Source: Kribbella jiaozuonensis (GTDB taxonomy: Bacteria; Actinomycetota; Actinomycetes; Propionibacteriales; Kribbellaceae). Taken from it: a DNA stretch of 64,000 bases. The position numbers and the translations under genes were made by a program. Each line of letters starts with the position of its first letter. Positions within the stretch are counted from its first letter, which is position 1. The stretch lies in assembly GCF_005233875.1 (NCBI RefSeq), contig NZ_SZPZ01000002.1:1488001-1552000 (forward strand), given 5' to 3'. Shown here one piece after another: positions 43,550-51,863 of this stretch. The notes under the pieces are model-generated. The model saw nothing but the letters and a program-made list of their open reading frames with translations. It did no database searches and was not told the origin of the DNA.

Positions 43550-44941
43550 ATGACGAGAATGAGCAGGTGGGGCCGGTATGGGACTGCCCTGGGTGTGGCT
43601 GGGCTGATGCTCGCCGCCGGTTGCGCGAAGGGCACGACGCCGTCGTCGTCCGGCGGCGCGGGCGGCGACATCGACCAGAGCGCGCCGGTGACCATCACGA
43701 TCGGCGACCGCCCGACCCCCGACAAGCCGAACGACCTCAAGGCGTTCAACCAGAAGATCAAAGACTTCACCGCGAAGAACCCGAACATCACGGTGAAGTC
43801 GACCGAGACCAGTTGGCAGGCGCAGACCTTCCAGGCGCAGGTGGCCGGCGGCACGCTGCCGACGGTGATGAACATCAGCTTCACCGAGCCGGCCAACATG
43901 ATCCCGAACAAGCAACTGCCGGACATCACCGACGAGCTGAAGCTGGTCGACCTGACCAAGGACCTGAACCCGAACGTCCTGAAGATCGTCCAGGACGCGA
44001 ACGGCCGGATCTACGGCGTACCGATCGACGTGTTCTCGGTCGGCATCGCCTACAACCGCAAGCTGTTCACGCAGGCCGGACTGGACCCGGACAAGCCGCC
44101 GACGACCTGGGACGAGGTCCGTCAGTACGCCAAGCAGATCCACGACAAGACGGGCAAGGCCGGGTACTCGCAGCTCACCACCAACAACACCGGTGGCTGG
44201 ATGCTGACCACGATGACCTACAGCATGGGCGGCACGGTCGAGAGCGCGGACGGCAAGAAGAGCACGTTCAACGACGCGCCGACCAAGAAGGCGCTGCAGC
44301 TGCTGAAGGACATGCGCTGGACCGACAACTCGATGGGCAGCCGGTTCCTGTACAACCAGGAGGAGGTCCGCCAGGACTTCGCGGCCGGCAAGATCGGCAT
44401 GGTCCTGCAGGCGCCGGACGCCTACGACATGAGCGTGAAGCAGTTCGGCATGAAGCCCGCCGACTTCGGTGAGGGCGCCCTGCCGCAGGACGGCGGCCCG
44501 TACGGCACGCTGACCGGTGGTTCGCTGAAGATGATCAGCCCGAAGGCGACCAAGAACGAGATCGTCGCGGCGCTGAAGTGGATCAAGTTCGACCAGTTCG
44601 ACAAGTACACGACCGAGTCGGTCGCGGTCCAGGACGCCAAGAACTCGATCGCCGACAAGGGCTTCGTCGGCCGCCCGGGTATCAGCCCGCTTAGCCAGGC
44701 GACGTACGACCAGTTCAACAAGTGGCGTGAGCCGTACGTGAACGTCCCGGTCAAGCAGTTCCAGGGCTACATCGACTCGACCACGTCGCTGAAGCTGCTG
44801 CCCGAGCCGTCGAACAAGGGCCAGGAGGTCTACTCGCTGCTCGACCCGGTCGTCCAGCAGGTGCTGACCAAGAAGGACGCGGACATCGACAAGCTACTCA
44901 GCGACACCGCCTCGAAGATCGACGCACGCCTCGCGCGGTAG
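43550..44941 (+). CDS. ABC sugar importer, solute-binding lipoprotein (second locus)
   Basis: 463 residues with a lipoprotein signal (GTALGVAGLMLAAGC) and a family 1 solute-binding domain (VTITIGDRPTPDKPNDLKAF, WLTT-type core). AGGAG lies a few bases before the ATG. It is the first gene of a five-gene operon with two permeases, an SDR and an enolase-family dehydratase. The ligand is unknown but, given the enzymes, is probably a sugar acid or an oligosaccharide containing one. Confidence 0.9.
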   Translation: MTRMSRWGRYGTALGVAGLMLAAGCAKGTTPSSSGGAGGDIDQSAPVTITIGDRPTPDKPNDLKAFNQKIKDFTAKNPNITVKSTETSWQAQTFQAQVAGGTLPTVMNISFTEPANMIPNKQLPDITDELKLVDLTKDLNPNVLKIVQDANGRIYGVPIDVFSVGIAYNRKLFTQAGLDPDKPPTTWDEVRQYAKQIHDKTGKAGYSQLTTNNTGGWMLTTMTYSMGGTVESADGKKSTFNDAPTKKALQLLKDMRWTDNSMGSRFLYNQEEVRQDFAAGKIGMVLQAPDAYDMSVKQFGMKPADFGEGALPQDGGPYGTLTGGSLKMISPKATKNEIVAALKWIKFDQFDKYTTESVAVQDAKNSIADKGFVGRPGISPLSQATYDQFNKWREPYVNVPVKQFQGYIDSTTSLKLLPEPSNKGQEVYSLLDPVVQQVLTKKDADIDKLLSDTASKIDARLAR

Positions 44942-44945
44942 CCAC

Positions 44946-45860
44946 ATGTTCCAGCAAAGAACCCAGAAGTCGAGCCGGAGCGTTGCCACCTGGTACCGCT
45001 CCGGCGGGCTCAGCAGCATCTTCTTCGCGCTGCCCCTGGTACTGATCTTCCTGTACTTCTCCTGGGGCCCGATCATCCGCGGACTGGTGCTCAGCTTCCA
45101 GAAGAACAACCTGGTCACGCCGGCCGAGTGGGTCGGCTGGTCGAACTTCAGCTACGTGCTGACCGATCCGCAGCTCCCGCAGGCGGCGCTCAACACGTTG
45201 TACTTCGCCTTCCTGGCGCTGATCTTCGGCTTCCCCGTGCCGTTGTTCCTGGCCGTGTTCATCAGCGAGCTGCGCAAGACCGGCTGGCTGTACAACGTGC
45301 TCTCGTACCTGCCGGCGGTCGTTCCGCCGGTGGCCGCGATCCTGTTGTGGACGTTCTTCTACGACCCGAGCGGTGCGGGCGTCTTCAACTCGATCCTCGG
45401 CTGGTTCGGGATCGGGCCGTTCGCCTGGCTGAACTCGCAGACCCTGGCGATGCCGGCCATCGTGCTCGAGGCGACCTGGGCCGGCGCGGGCGCCACCTCG
45501 ATCATCTACCTGGCGGCGCTGACCGGCGTACGCACGGAGTTGTACGAGGCGGCCGAGCTGGACGGGGCGGGGATCTGGAGCCGGGTCTGGCACGTCACGC
45601 TGCCGCAGATCCGCGGAATCATCCTGATCATGATGCTGCTGCAGCTGATCGGGACGTTCCAGGTGTTCACCGAGCCGTTCCTGTTCACCGGCGGCGGGCC
45701 GAACAACGCCACGATGACGGTCCTGCTGCTGATCTACCGGTACGCGTTCGTCAACGGAGACTTCGGCGCCGCGACCGCGCTCAGCGTCCTGCTCGCCGGG
45801 GTCCTGTGCGCACTGTCGGTCGTCTACCACTTCGTCACCCGCCGCTGGAGTACGACATGA
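44946..45860 (+). CDS. ABC sugar importer, permease 1 (second locus)
   Basis: 304 residues with six predicted helices and the EAA loop (YEAAELDGAGIWSRVWHVTLP near residue 200). It starts 5 bp after the binding-protein stop. It is the MalF-like half of the pore. As at the xylan operon, no ATPase gene is nearby. Confidence 0.92.
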   Translation: MFQQRTQKSSRSVATWYRSGGLSSIFFALPLVLIFLYFSWGPIIRGLVLSFQKNNLVTPAEWVGWSNFSYVLTDPQLPQAALNTLYFAFLALIFGFPVPLFLAVFISELRKTGWLYNVLSYLPAVVPPVAAILLWTFFYDPSGAGVFNSILGWFGIGPFAWLNSQTLAMPAIVLEATWAGAGATSIIYLAALTGVRTELYEAAELDGAGIWSRVWHVTLPQIRGIILIMMLLQLIGTFQVFTEPFLFTGGGPNNATMTVLLLIYRYAFVNGDFGAATALSVLLAGVLCALSVVYHFVTRRWSTT

Positions 45861-46741
45861 GCACAACGGAACGCGGAATCATCTCCACAGCCGACCGGCA
45901 GCGCGGTGTGATCCGCTACGGCCTGCCGGCGATCCAGGTGCTGATCTTCATCGCGGTCGCGGTCGCCGGTGTCGGGCCGCTGCTCTGGCTGCTCAAGTCC
46001 GGTGTCTCGACCAGCCAGGACATCCTGAGCGGCCCGATGCAGATGTGGCCGTCGGGGATCCAGCTGAAGAACATCCCCGACGCCTGGAACCGCGTCCAGA
46101 TCGGCGCGTACCTCGGCAACACGGCGTTCATCGCGATCGGCTCGATGATCTCGACGCTGTTCGTGTGTACGACGGGTGCCTTCGTGCTGAGCATCCTGCG
46201 GCCGAAATGGGGCCCGATCATAACCGGCGCCGTCCTCGCGACGCTGTTCCTCCCCGGTGTCATCTCGCTGGTCCCGCTCTACATGACGGTGCTGAAGATG
46301 CCGCTGCTCGGGATCAGCCTGCAGAACACGTTCTGGGCGGTCTGGCTGCCGTCGGCGGCCGGCGCGTTCAACGTGCTGGTGATGAAGCGGTACTTCGACT
46401 CGATCCCGCGCGAGCTGATCGAGGCCGCCCGGATCGACGGCGCGAGCAACCTGCGGCTGTTCACCGCGCTGATCCTGCCGCTGTCGAAGCCGATCGTCGG
46501 AGTCGTCGCACTGCTCACGGTGATCGGCTCGTGGAAGGACTACCTCTGGCCACTGCTCGTACTGCCGGACCCGACGCTGCAGCCGATCTCGGTCGCCCTC
46601 CCGCGGGTACAGAAGACCACGGAGATCTCGCTGCAGATGAGCGCCCTGTTCCTCGCGGTTCTGATACCTGTGGTGTTGTTCTTGTTGTTCCAGAAACAGT
46701 TCCTGCGCGGCGTGGGGATGGCGGGGGGAATCAAAGAGTGA
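45857..46741 (+). CDS. ABC sugar importer, permease 2 (second locus)
   Basis: 294 residues from ATG 45857, which overlaps the previous stop (ATGA); a longer reading frame upstream is antisense-free read-through of permease 1 in another frame. Six helices and the EAA loop (IEAARIDGASNLRLFTALIL) mark the MalG-like half. It completes the importer for the ligand of the lipoprotein at 43550. Confidence 0.9.
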   Translation: MSTTERGIISTADRQRGVIRYGLPAIQVLIFIAVAVAGVGPLLWLLKSGVSTSQDILSGPMQMWPSGIQLKNIPDAWNRVQIGAYLGNTAFIAIGSMISTLFVCTTGAFVLSILRPKWGPIITGAVLATLFLPGVISLVPLYMTVLKMPLLGISLQNTFWAVWLPSAAGAFNVLVMKRYFDSIPRELIEAARIDGASNLRLFTALILPLSKPIVGVVALLTVIGSWKDYLWPLLVLPDPTLQPISVALPRVQKTTEISLQMSALFLAVLIPVVLFLLFQKQFLRGVGMAGGIKE

Positions 46742-46748
46742 GGCCAGA

Positions 46749-47624
46749 GTGAATGAACTGAACGGCCGGCGCGTGCTGGTCACGGGGGCCGCCGGCCGGA
46801 TCGGGATGGTCACGGTCGAGCACCTGAACGCACTGGGTGCGAAGGTGACCGCCCTGTCGAACGTCGAGCACCCGGACCTGAAGGCGGACCGGGTGCTGAT
46901 CGGCGACACCCGCTCGGAGACCGACGTGGCCCGCGCGCTGGAGGGCGCGGAGTACGTCGTCCACCTGGCGGCACTCGCACACCCGTCGGCCGGTACGCCG
47001 TACGACGTGTACTCGATCAACGTGGTGTCGACGTTCAACGTGCTCGCGCAGGCCGGTGCCCTCGGCATCGACCGGGCGGTGATCGCGAGCAGCATCAACG
47101 CGACCGGCGTCCCGTTCAACCCGCACGAGATCCGCCAGCCGTACTTCCCGTGGGACGAGAAGGCGCCGACCGATGTCGGCGACTGGTACTCGCTGTCCAA
47201 GCAGAACGACGAGAACACCGCGCGGATGGCCTGGCGCCGGTGGGGGATCGATGTGGTCTCCTTCCGGTTCCCGCATGTGAACTCGCCGGACGTGCTCGAG
47301 CGGATGGCGGAGAATGCTCGGGTGAAGCCGGCCGGCGGACTACGGGAGGCGTGGAGTTACCTCGACACCCGGGACTCGGCGTACGCCGTGGAGCTCGGGC
47401 TGACCGCGTCGTTGTCCGGGGCGCACACGTTCTTCGTCGCCGCGGACACCACCATCGCGCCGTACGAGACCGAGGACCTGCTCGACGCGTTCGCGCCGGA
47501 CGTACCGCGGTCGCGGCGCTTCATCGGCCGCGAGGTGCCGCTCGACCTGACCGCTATTCGGACCGTGCTCGGCTTCCGGGCCAAGCACGAACTCGACCTA
47601 CCGACTCTCCCTCTGGAGCTCTGA
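46749..47624 (+). CDS. NAD-dependent epimerase/dehydratase-family (SDR) enzyme
   Basis: 291 residues from GTG 46749. The Rossmann motif is VLVTGAAGRIG and the catalytic Tyr/Lys pair is WYSLSKQNDENTAR. Extended SDRs of this kind act on sugars or sugar acids; uronate dehydrogenases and hexulose epimerases are close models. Position between the importer and the mannonate-dehydratase-like enzyme suggests it acts on the imported sugar acid. It is joined to the next gene without a gap. Confidence 0.82.
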   Translation: MNELNGRRVLVTGAAGRIGMVTVEHLNALGAKVTALSNVEHPDLKADRVLIGDTRSETDVARALEGAEYVVHLAALAHPSAGTPYDVYSINVVSTFNVLAQAGALGIDRAVIASSINATGVPFNPHEIRQPYFPWDEKAPTDVGDWYSLSKQNDENTARMAWRRWGIDVVSFRFPHVNSPDVLERMAENARVKPAGGLREAWSYLDTRDSAYAVELGLTASLSGAHTFFVAADTTIAPYETEDLLDAFAPDVPRSRRFIGREVPLDLTAIRTVLGFRAKHELDLPTLPLEL

Positions 47625-48878
47625 ATGCCCTCGAACTTCGACCAGCCGTGGCCCGTCCGCGACGACATCCGGATCCGCGAGGTGAAGGCGATCGTCACGG
47701 CGCCGCAAGGCATCCCGCTGGTGGTCGTGAAGATCGACACCACCGAACCCGGCCTGTACGGGCTGGGCTGCGCCACGTTCACCCAGCGGTGGAAGGCGGT
47801 GCAGACGTTCGTCGACGAGCACCTGGCCCGGCTGCTCGTCGGCCGCTACCCCGGTGACATCGGCGACCTGACCCGACTGGCCGGGTACTCCGGTTACTGG
47901 CGCGGCGGACCCGTCACCAACAACGCGATCTCCGGGATCGACCAGGCGCTGTGGGACATCGCCGGCAAGCGCGCCGGGATGCCGGTGTACGAGCTGCTCG
48001 GCGGCAAGGTCCGCGCCGCGGCCGACACGTACATCCACGCCAGCGGCAAGACGATCGAGGAAACGATCGACCACGCCCAGAAGCTGATCGCGCAGGGCTG
48101 GCGCCACATCCGGCTGCAGATGTCCACGCCGGGCGGCGGCGGGTACGGCGCTCCGCGGGTGCCGACGCTGTACCCGGATTCGCCGTACCACAACGGCTGG
48201 TCGGCGCGGGACTACCTGCGGACGACGCCGGAGCTGTTCGCCGAGGCTCGGCACGCGCTGCCGGACAACATCGAGCTACTGCACGACGTCCACTCGCGGC
48301 TGACCCCGAAGGAAGCGGTGCTGCTGGCTCGTGCGCTCGAGCCGCACCGGTTGTTCTTCCTCGAGGACGTGCTGGCGCCGGAGCTGTGGGACCGGCTGCC
48401 CGAGGTGCGGGCGGCGTCGCCGGTGCCGCTGGCGGTCGGTGAGCTGACGACGTCGTTCGGCGACGCGGTCCGGCTGATCCGCGACGGCGGTGTCGACTTC
48501 ATTCGATCGCATGTTTCGGACATCGGCGGTCTGACCCCGGCCCGCAAGCTCGCGGATCTGGCCGAGATCTCCGGCGTACGGACGGCGTGGCACGGGCCGG
48601 GCGACACCTCGCCGATCGGAGCCGCGGCGAACGTCGCGCTCGATGTGAGTTCGGTTGCCTTCGGCATCCAAGAAGGCCACATCTACGACGACGCGGTGCA
48701 CGAGGTGTTCCCCGGGACGCTGCGGATCGAGGACGGCTGGCTGCGCCCGAACGAGGCGCCGGGCTGGGGTATCGACGTCGATCTGGAGGCGGCGGCTCGT
48801 TATCCCGCGCAACTGTCCGGGCACGACGAGTGGGCAGCCGGCGTACGACGCATCGACGGAGCGCTCGAAGCACCGTAA
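47625..48878 (+). CDS. Enolase-superfamily sugar-acid dehydratase (D-mannonate dehydratase family)
   Basis: 417 residues of the ManD/RspA branch of the mandelate-racemase subgroup. The metal ligands lie in LLHDVHSR (Asp), FLEDVLAPE (Glu) and VGELTTS (Glu); the catalytic His is in AWHGPGDTSP. The usual EDP after the second ligand is EDV. ManD enzymes dehydrate D-mannonate to 2-keto-3-deoxy-gluconate, and many close homologues have low activity, so the substrate is inferred. It is the last gene of the importer operon. Confidence 0.85.
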   Translation: MPSNFDQPWPVRDDIRIREVKAIVTAPQGIPLVVVKIDTTEPGLYGLGCATFTQRWKAVQTFVDEHLARLLVGRYPGDIGDLTRLAGYSGYWRGGPVTNNAISGIDQALWDIAGKRAGMPVYELLGGKVRAAADTYIHASGKTIEETIDHAQKLIAQGWRHIRLQMSTPGGGGYGAPRVPTLYPDSPYHNGWSARDYLRTTPELFAEARHALPDNIELLHDVHSRLTPKEAVLLARALEPHRLFFLEDVLAPELWDRLPEVRAASPVPLAVGELTTSFGDAVRLIRDGGVDFIRSHVSDIGGLTPARKLADLAEISGVRTAWHGPGDTSPIGAAANVALDVSSVAFGIQEGHIYDDAVHEVFPGTLRIEDGWLRPNEAPGWGIDVDLEAAARYPAQLSGHDEWAAGVRRIDGALEAP

Positions 48879-48934
48879 AGACGGACAGTGGGCAGTACGA
48901 TCGCGGCTACTCGAGGTGAGACGGGGAGGTGGAG

Positions 48935-50188
48935 ATGAACGACCTGACGGAGCTGCGCCAGGCAGGCGCGAACCAGTACGACCTGGGCTCGTTCAACGAG
49001 GCCGTGATCATCGAGACGATCCGGCTGGCCGGCATCATCAGCAGGACCGAGATCTCCCGCCGGACCGGTCTCACCCAGCAGTCGGTGTCGCGGATCCTGC
49101 GCATCCTCCTCCAGCAAGGTCTGCTGGTGGAGGAGGCGCAGGAGCGCGCCGAACGGCTCGGGAAGCCGCGCACCCCGGTGCGGATGCGGTCGAACGCGGC
49201 TCATGCGGTGGGTATCCACATCGATCCGGAGTTACTGACCGTCGCGGTCGTGGACCTGGACGGGACGATCGTCCGGCGCGAGACCGTCGATCTCGCCGAC
49301 GGTCTCGAGGCGGGCAAGTTGATCGACCTGACCGCGGCGACGGTGACCGCGGCGTTGAGCATCAGCCAGGTCGATCCCGCCTCGATGCTCGGCGTCGGCG
49401 TCGCCGTACCCGGGCCGATCGACACGGACGGGTCGCTGCTCGCGCTTCCGCTGCAGCCGGCCTGGCGTGGGCTGCAGATCCGGAAGCTGCTGCAGGAGCG
49501 GTTGAACCATCCGGTGCTCGTGGAGAAGGACGGTACGGCGGCCGCCATCGGCGAGCGCTGGATCGGGCGGTCGGCGCGGGCGCGGGACTTCGCGTACCTG
49601 TACCTCGGTACGGGCGTCGGCAGCGGGTTGATCCTGAACGGGTCGATCTACCGTGGTGGTTCGGCGAACGCGGGCGAGTTCGGGCAGATCGCGGCGCTGC
49701 GGATGGGGGAGTGGGACCCGGAGGACGGGCCGCGGATGGTGCCAGAGTGCAACCCGACGGCGTCGTTGCCGGTGATCGCGGCCGAGTTCGGGTACGTCGA
49801 GACCGATCCGGGTGCGACCGATGAGGCGAAGCGGTACAAGGCGGTGTGCAAGGCGGCCGCGGATGGTGATGCGGCCGCGGTGAAGGCGGTCACGCAGGTG
49901 GCGCGAGTGGTCGGGCAGGGCGCTGTCGGGTTGGTGGATCTGCTCGATATCGATCTGGTGGTGCTGGGAGGACCGGCGTACATGAAGGAGATCTCGGAGA
50001 TCTTCCTGACCGAGATCGGGCGTGCGGTGAACGCGCATCCGGTGGCTCGGGAGACGCGGCCGGTCGCCGTCGAGGAGTCGATGTTGCAGACCGACGCGGC
50101 CGCTGTCGGGGCGGCGTCGACGATCTTCCATGATGCGTTCACCCCTCGCGTGTCGGGCTCCAGCCAGGCACGTAGGCTGCCGAAGTGA
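48935..50188 (+). CDS. ROK family transcriptional regulator
   Basis: 417 residues from ATG 48935, with GGAGG 5 bases upstream. A winged helix at about 25-85 (SRTEISRRTGLTQQSVSRIL) is joined to a ROK sugar-kinase-like domain (VGVAVPGPIDTDG, LYLGTGVGSGLIL, RGGSANAGEFGQ). The ROK zinc motif is missing: the His after GEFG is Gln and only one Cys (PECNPT) remains of the Cys cluster. It is probably the repressor of the promoter-operators at 43455 and 55719, acting with a sugar-acid ligand. It has its own ribosome site 56 bp after the enolase gene. Confidence 0.9.
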   Translation: MNDLTELRQAGANQYDLGSFNEAVIIETIRLAGIISRTEISRRTGLTQQSVSRILRILLQQGLLVEEAQERAERLGKPRTPVRMRSNAAHAVGIHIDPELLTVAVVDLDGTIVRRETVDLADGLEAGKLIDLTAATVTAALSISQVDPASMLGVGVAVPGPIDTDGSLLALPLQPAWRGLQIRKLLQERLNHPVLVEKDGTAAAIGERWIGRSARARDFAYLYLGTGVGSGLILNGSIYRGGSANAGEFGQIAALRMGEWDPEDGPRMVPECNPTASLPVIAAEFGYVETDPGATDEAKRYKAVCKAAADGDAAAVKAVTQVARVVGQGAVGLVDLLDIDLVVLGGPAYMKEISEIFLTEIGRAVNAHPVARETRPVAVEESMLQTDAAAVGAASTIFHDAFTPRVSGSSQARRLPK

Positions 50189-50742
50189 CTGAGGCCCGCT
50201 CGCTGACTTCCGACGTACAACTCCGGATTGCCACTCTCGATGACGCTGCCGCGTTGGCGGATGCGTACACCCGGTCGTGGGACCATCTGTCGCCGTGGGA
50301 GCCGGCGCGACCGGAGAGCTGGTTCACGGTTGCCGGTCAGCGGGAGCGGCTGACGAGCACGCTCGAGCGCTACAAGAACGGGCACGTCGTGCCGTGGGTC
50401 CTGGTCGAGGCTGACCGCGTCATCGGCGCTCTCACGCTGCAGGACGTCGTCGCCGGCCCGTTCCGCAGCGCAAGCCTCGGTTACTGGCTAGCCGGCGACG
50501 TGACTGGTCGCGGCCTCGCCACACTCGCCGTCGAGGCAGTCGCGGATCTAGCCGACACCCACTACAAACTCCACCGAATCGAAGCCAGCACCCTGAAACA
50601 CAACCTCGCCTCCCAACGAGTCCTCCAACGCACAGGCTTCGAACAAATCGGCTTCGCCCCCACCTACCTCTACATCGCCGGCACCTGGCAAGACTGCAAC
50701 CTCTACCAACGAACCCTGAACAACCGCGAGCCCGGCGCCTAG
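50185..50742 (+). CDS. GNAT family N-acetyltransferase (RimJ/RimL-like)
   Basis: 185 residues from GTG 50185, overlapping the ROK stop (GTGA). The acetyl-CoA fold is clear from SLGYWLAGDVTGRGLATLAVEAV and the C-terminal LYIAGTWQDCNLYQ that is typical of RimJ/RimL-type enzymes. The acceptor is unknown. The last codons of the gene form one arm of a strong terminator hairpin (50727-50759). Confidence 0.86.
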   Translation: MTEARSLTSDVQLRIATLDDAAALADAYTRSWDHLSPWEPARPESWFTVAGQRERLTSTLERYKNGHVVPWVLVEADRVIGALTLQDVVAGPFRSASLGYWLAGDVTGRGLATLAVEAVADLADTHYKLHRIEASTLKHNLASQRVLQRTGFEQIGFAPTYLYIAGTWQDCNLYQRTLNNREPGA

Positions 50743-50759
50743 TCGCGACGCCGGGCTCG
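50727..50759. terminator. Bidirectional terminator hairpin
   Basis: CGAGCCCGGCG (50727-50737) and CGCCGGGCTCG (50749-50759) are perfect 11-bp arms around an 11-base loop that contains the GNAT stop codon. It sits between convergent genes (GNAT ends 50742; oxidoreductase ends 50768) and would end transcription from both sides. No T-run follows, as often in high-GC actinobacteria. Confidence 0.75.
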
Positions 50760-50767
50760 TCCTGGAT

Positions 50768-51856
50768 TCAGTTGGGTGGGAGGCCTACTCCGCGGGAGAC
50801 GTCTACGTCGTCGTACTTTCCTTCGAGGACGTCTTCGAATTTTACGGGGCGTTGGAGGGTGGAGGCGATGTAGATCGCCCTCACGAGCGCCAGGGCGTTG
50901 ATGCCGTCCTGGACGGTGATGGCGGGTTGGTTGCCTGCGGCGATTGCCGTCAGGATGTTGTCGTACTGCGCCTTGTGCTCACCCGGATCGCCGACGTCGA
51001 CCGAAGCCTCGTCCTTCGAGCCGTCGACGTTCAGCCGGCTCAGGCGATCGTCCTCCACCTCAGCACCACCCTCGGTGCCGTGGACCGACACCCGCGTCCG
51101 CCCACCCGGGTACGCCGCCGTCGTCGCGTGCAGCGTGCCGACCGCGCCGTTCTCGAACGTGATCGTCGCGACCACCGTGTCCTCGACCTCGATCGCGTGG
51201 TGTGCCGCCCGCAGCGCCTGCGCCTGGATGTTGACCGGGCGGCCCATGAACCACAGCATCAGGTCGGCGGTGTGCACGCCCTGGTTCATCAGCGCGCCAC
51301 CGCCGTCCTGCGCCCAGGTCCCGCGCCAGCCGGCCGACGCGTAGTACTCGTCGCTCCGCCACCAGGCGACCGTCGCGACGCAGGACGTCAGCTGCCCGAA
51401 CCGCCCGGCGTCGATCGCCTCCTTGATCACCGCGCTGCCGGCGTCGAACCGGTGCTGACTGATCACCGACAGTTGCACACCCTGACCAGCGGCCCGGGCC
51501 GCCGCCGCACCGAGGCGACGCGCCCGGCCCAGGTCGACGTCGATCGGCTTCTCGACGACGACGTGCTTCCGCTCGTTCAGCGCCTCCTCGGCCAGCTCAG
51601 CGTGCATACCGCTCGGCGTACAGACCGCGACGAGCGAGATATCCGACCCACTCAGCGCCGCGGTCAGGTCGTCGTACTGCTTCGGCTCCGGCTGACCGGC
51701 CGCGGTCAGCTGCGCCAGCACCGCCTCCCGGGCGGCGGCGTCCGGGTCGACGAGCGCGGTGACGATCGCGTCCGGCCGTTCCGCGATGGTCGCCGCGTGG
51801 CGCTTGCCGATGATGCCGCAGCCCACGATCGCGACTTGCTGTTGTGTGTCAGCCAT
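50768..51856 (-). CDS. Gfo/Idh/MocA family oxidoreductase (second locus)
   Basis: 362 residues with the Rossmann motif VAIVGCGIIGKRHA and the family EKP sequence (VVVEKPIDVDL). The C-terminal half is the substrate domain with the GGALMNQGVHTADL motif. It starts 7 bp after the beta-helix protein gene, so it is in the same operon and under the same operator. The substrate is probably a sugar or sugar acid released from the polymer. Confidence 0.88.
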   Translation of the reverse strand: MADTQQQVAIVGCGIIGKRHAATIAERPDAIVTALVDPDAAAREAVLAQLTAAGQPEPKQYDDLTAALSGSDISLVAVCTPSGMHAELAEEALNERKHVVVEKPIDVDLGRARRLGAAAARAAGQGVQLSVISQHRFDAGSAVIKEAIDAGRFGQLTSCVATVAWWRSDEYYASAGWRGTWAQDGGGALMNQGVHTADLMLWFMGRPVNIQAQALRAAHHAIEVEDTVVATITFENGAVGTLHATTAAYPGGRTRVSVHGTEGGAEVEDDRLSRLNVDGSKDEASVDVGDPGEHKAQYDNILTAIAAGNQPAITVQDGINALALVRAIYIASTLQRPVKFEDVLEGKYDDVDVSRGVGLPPN

Positions 51857-51863
51857 CTCGCTC

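Noticed and set aside
45824..47218. 464-codon antisense frame over the second importer
   Set aside because: Shadow of permease and SDR genes; low-complexity translation without a domain.
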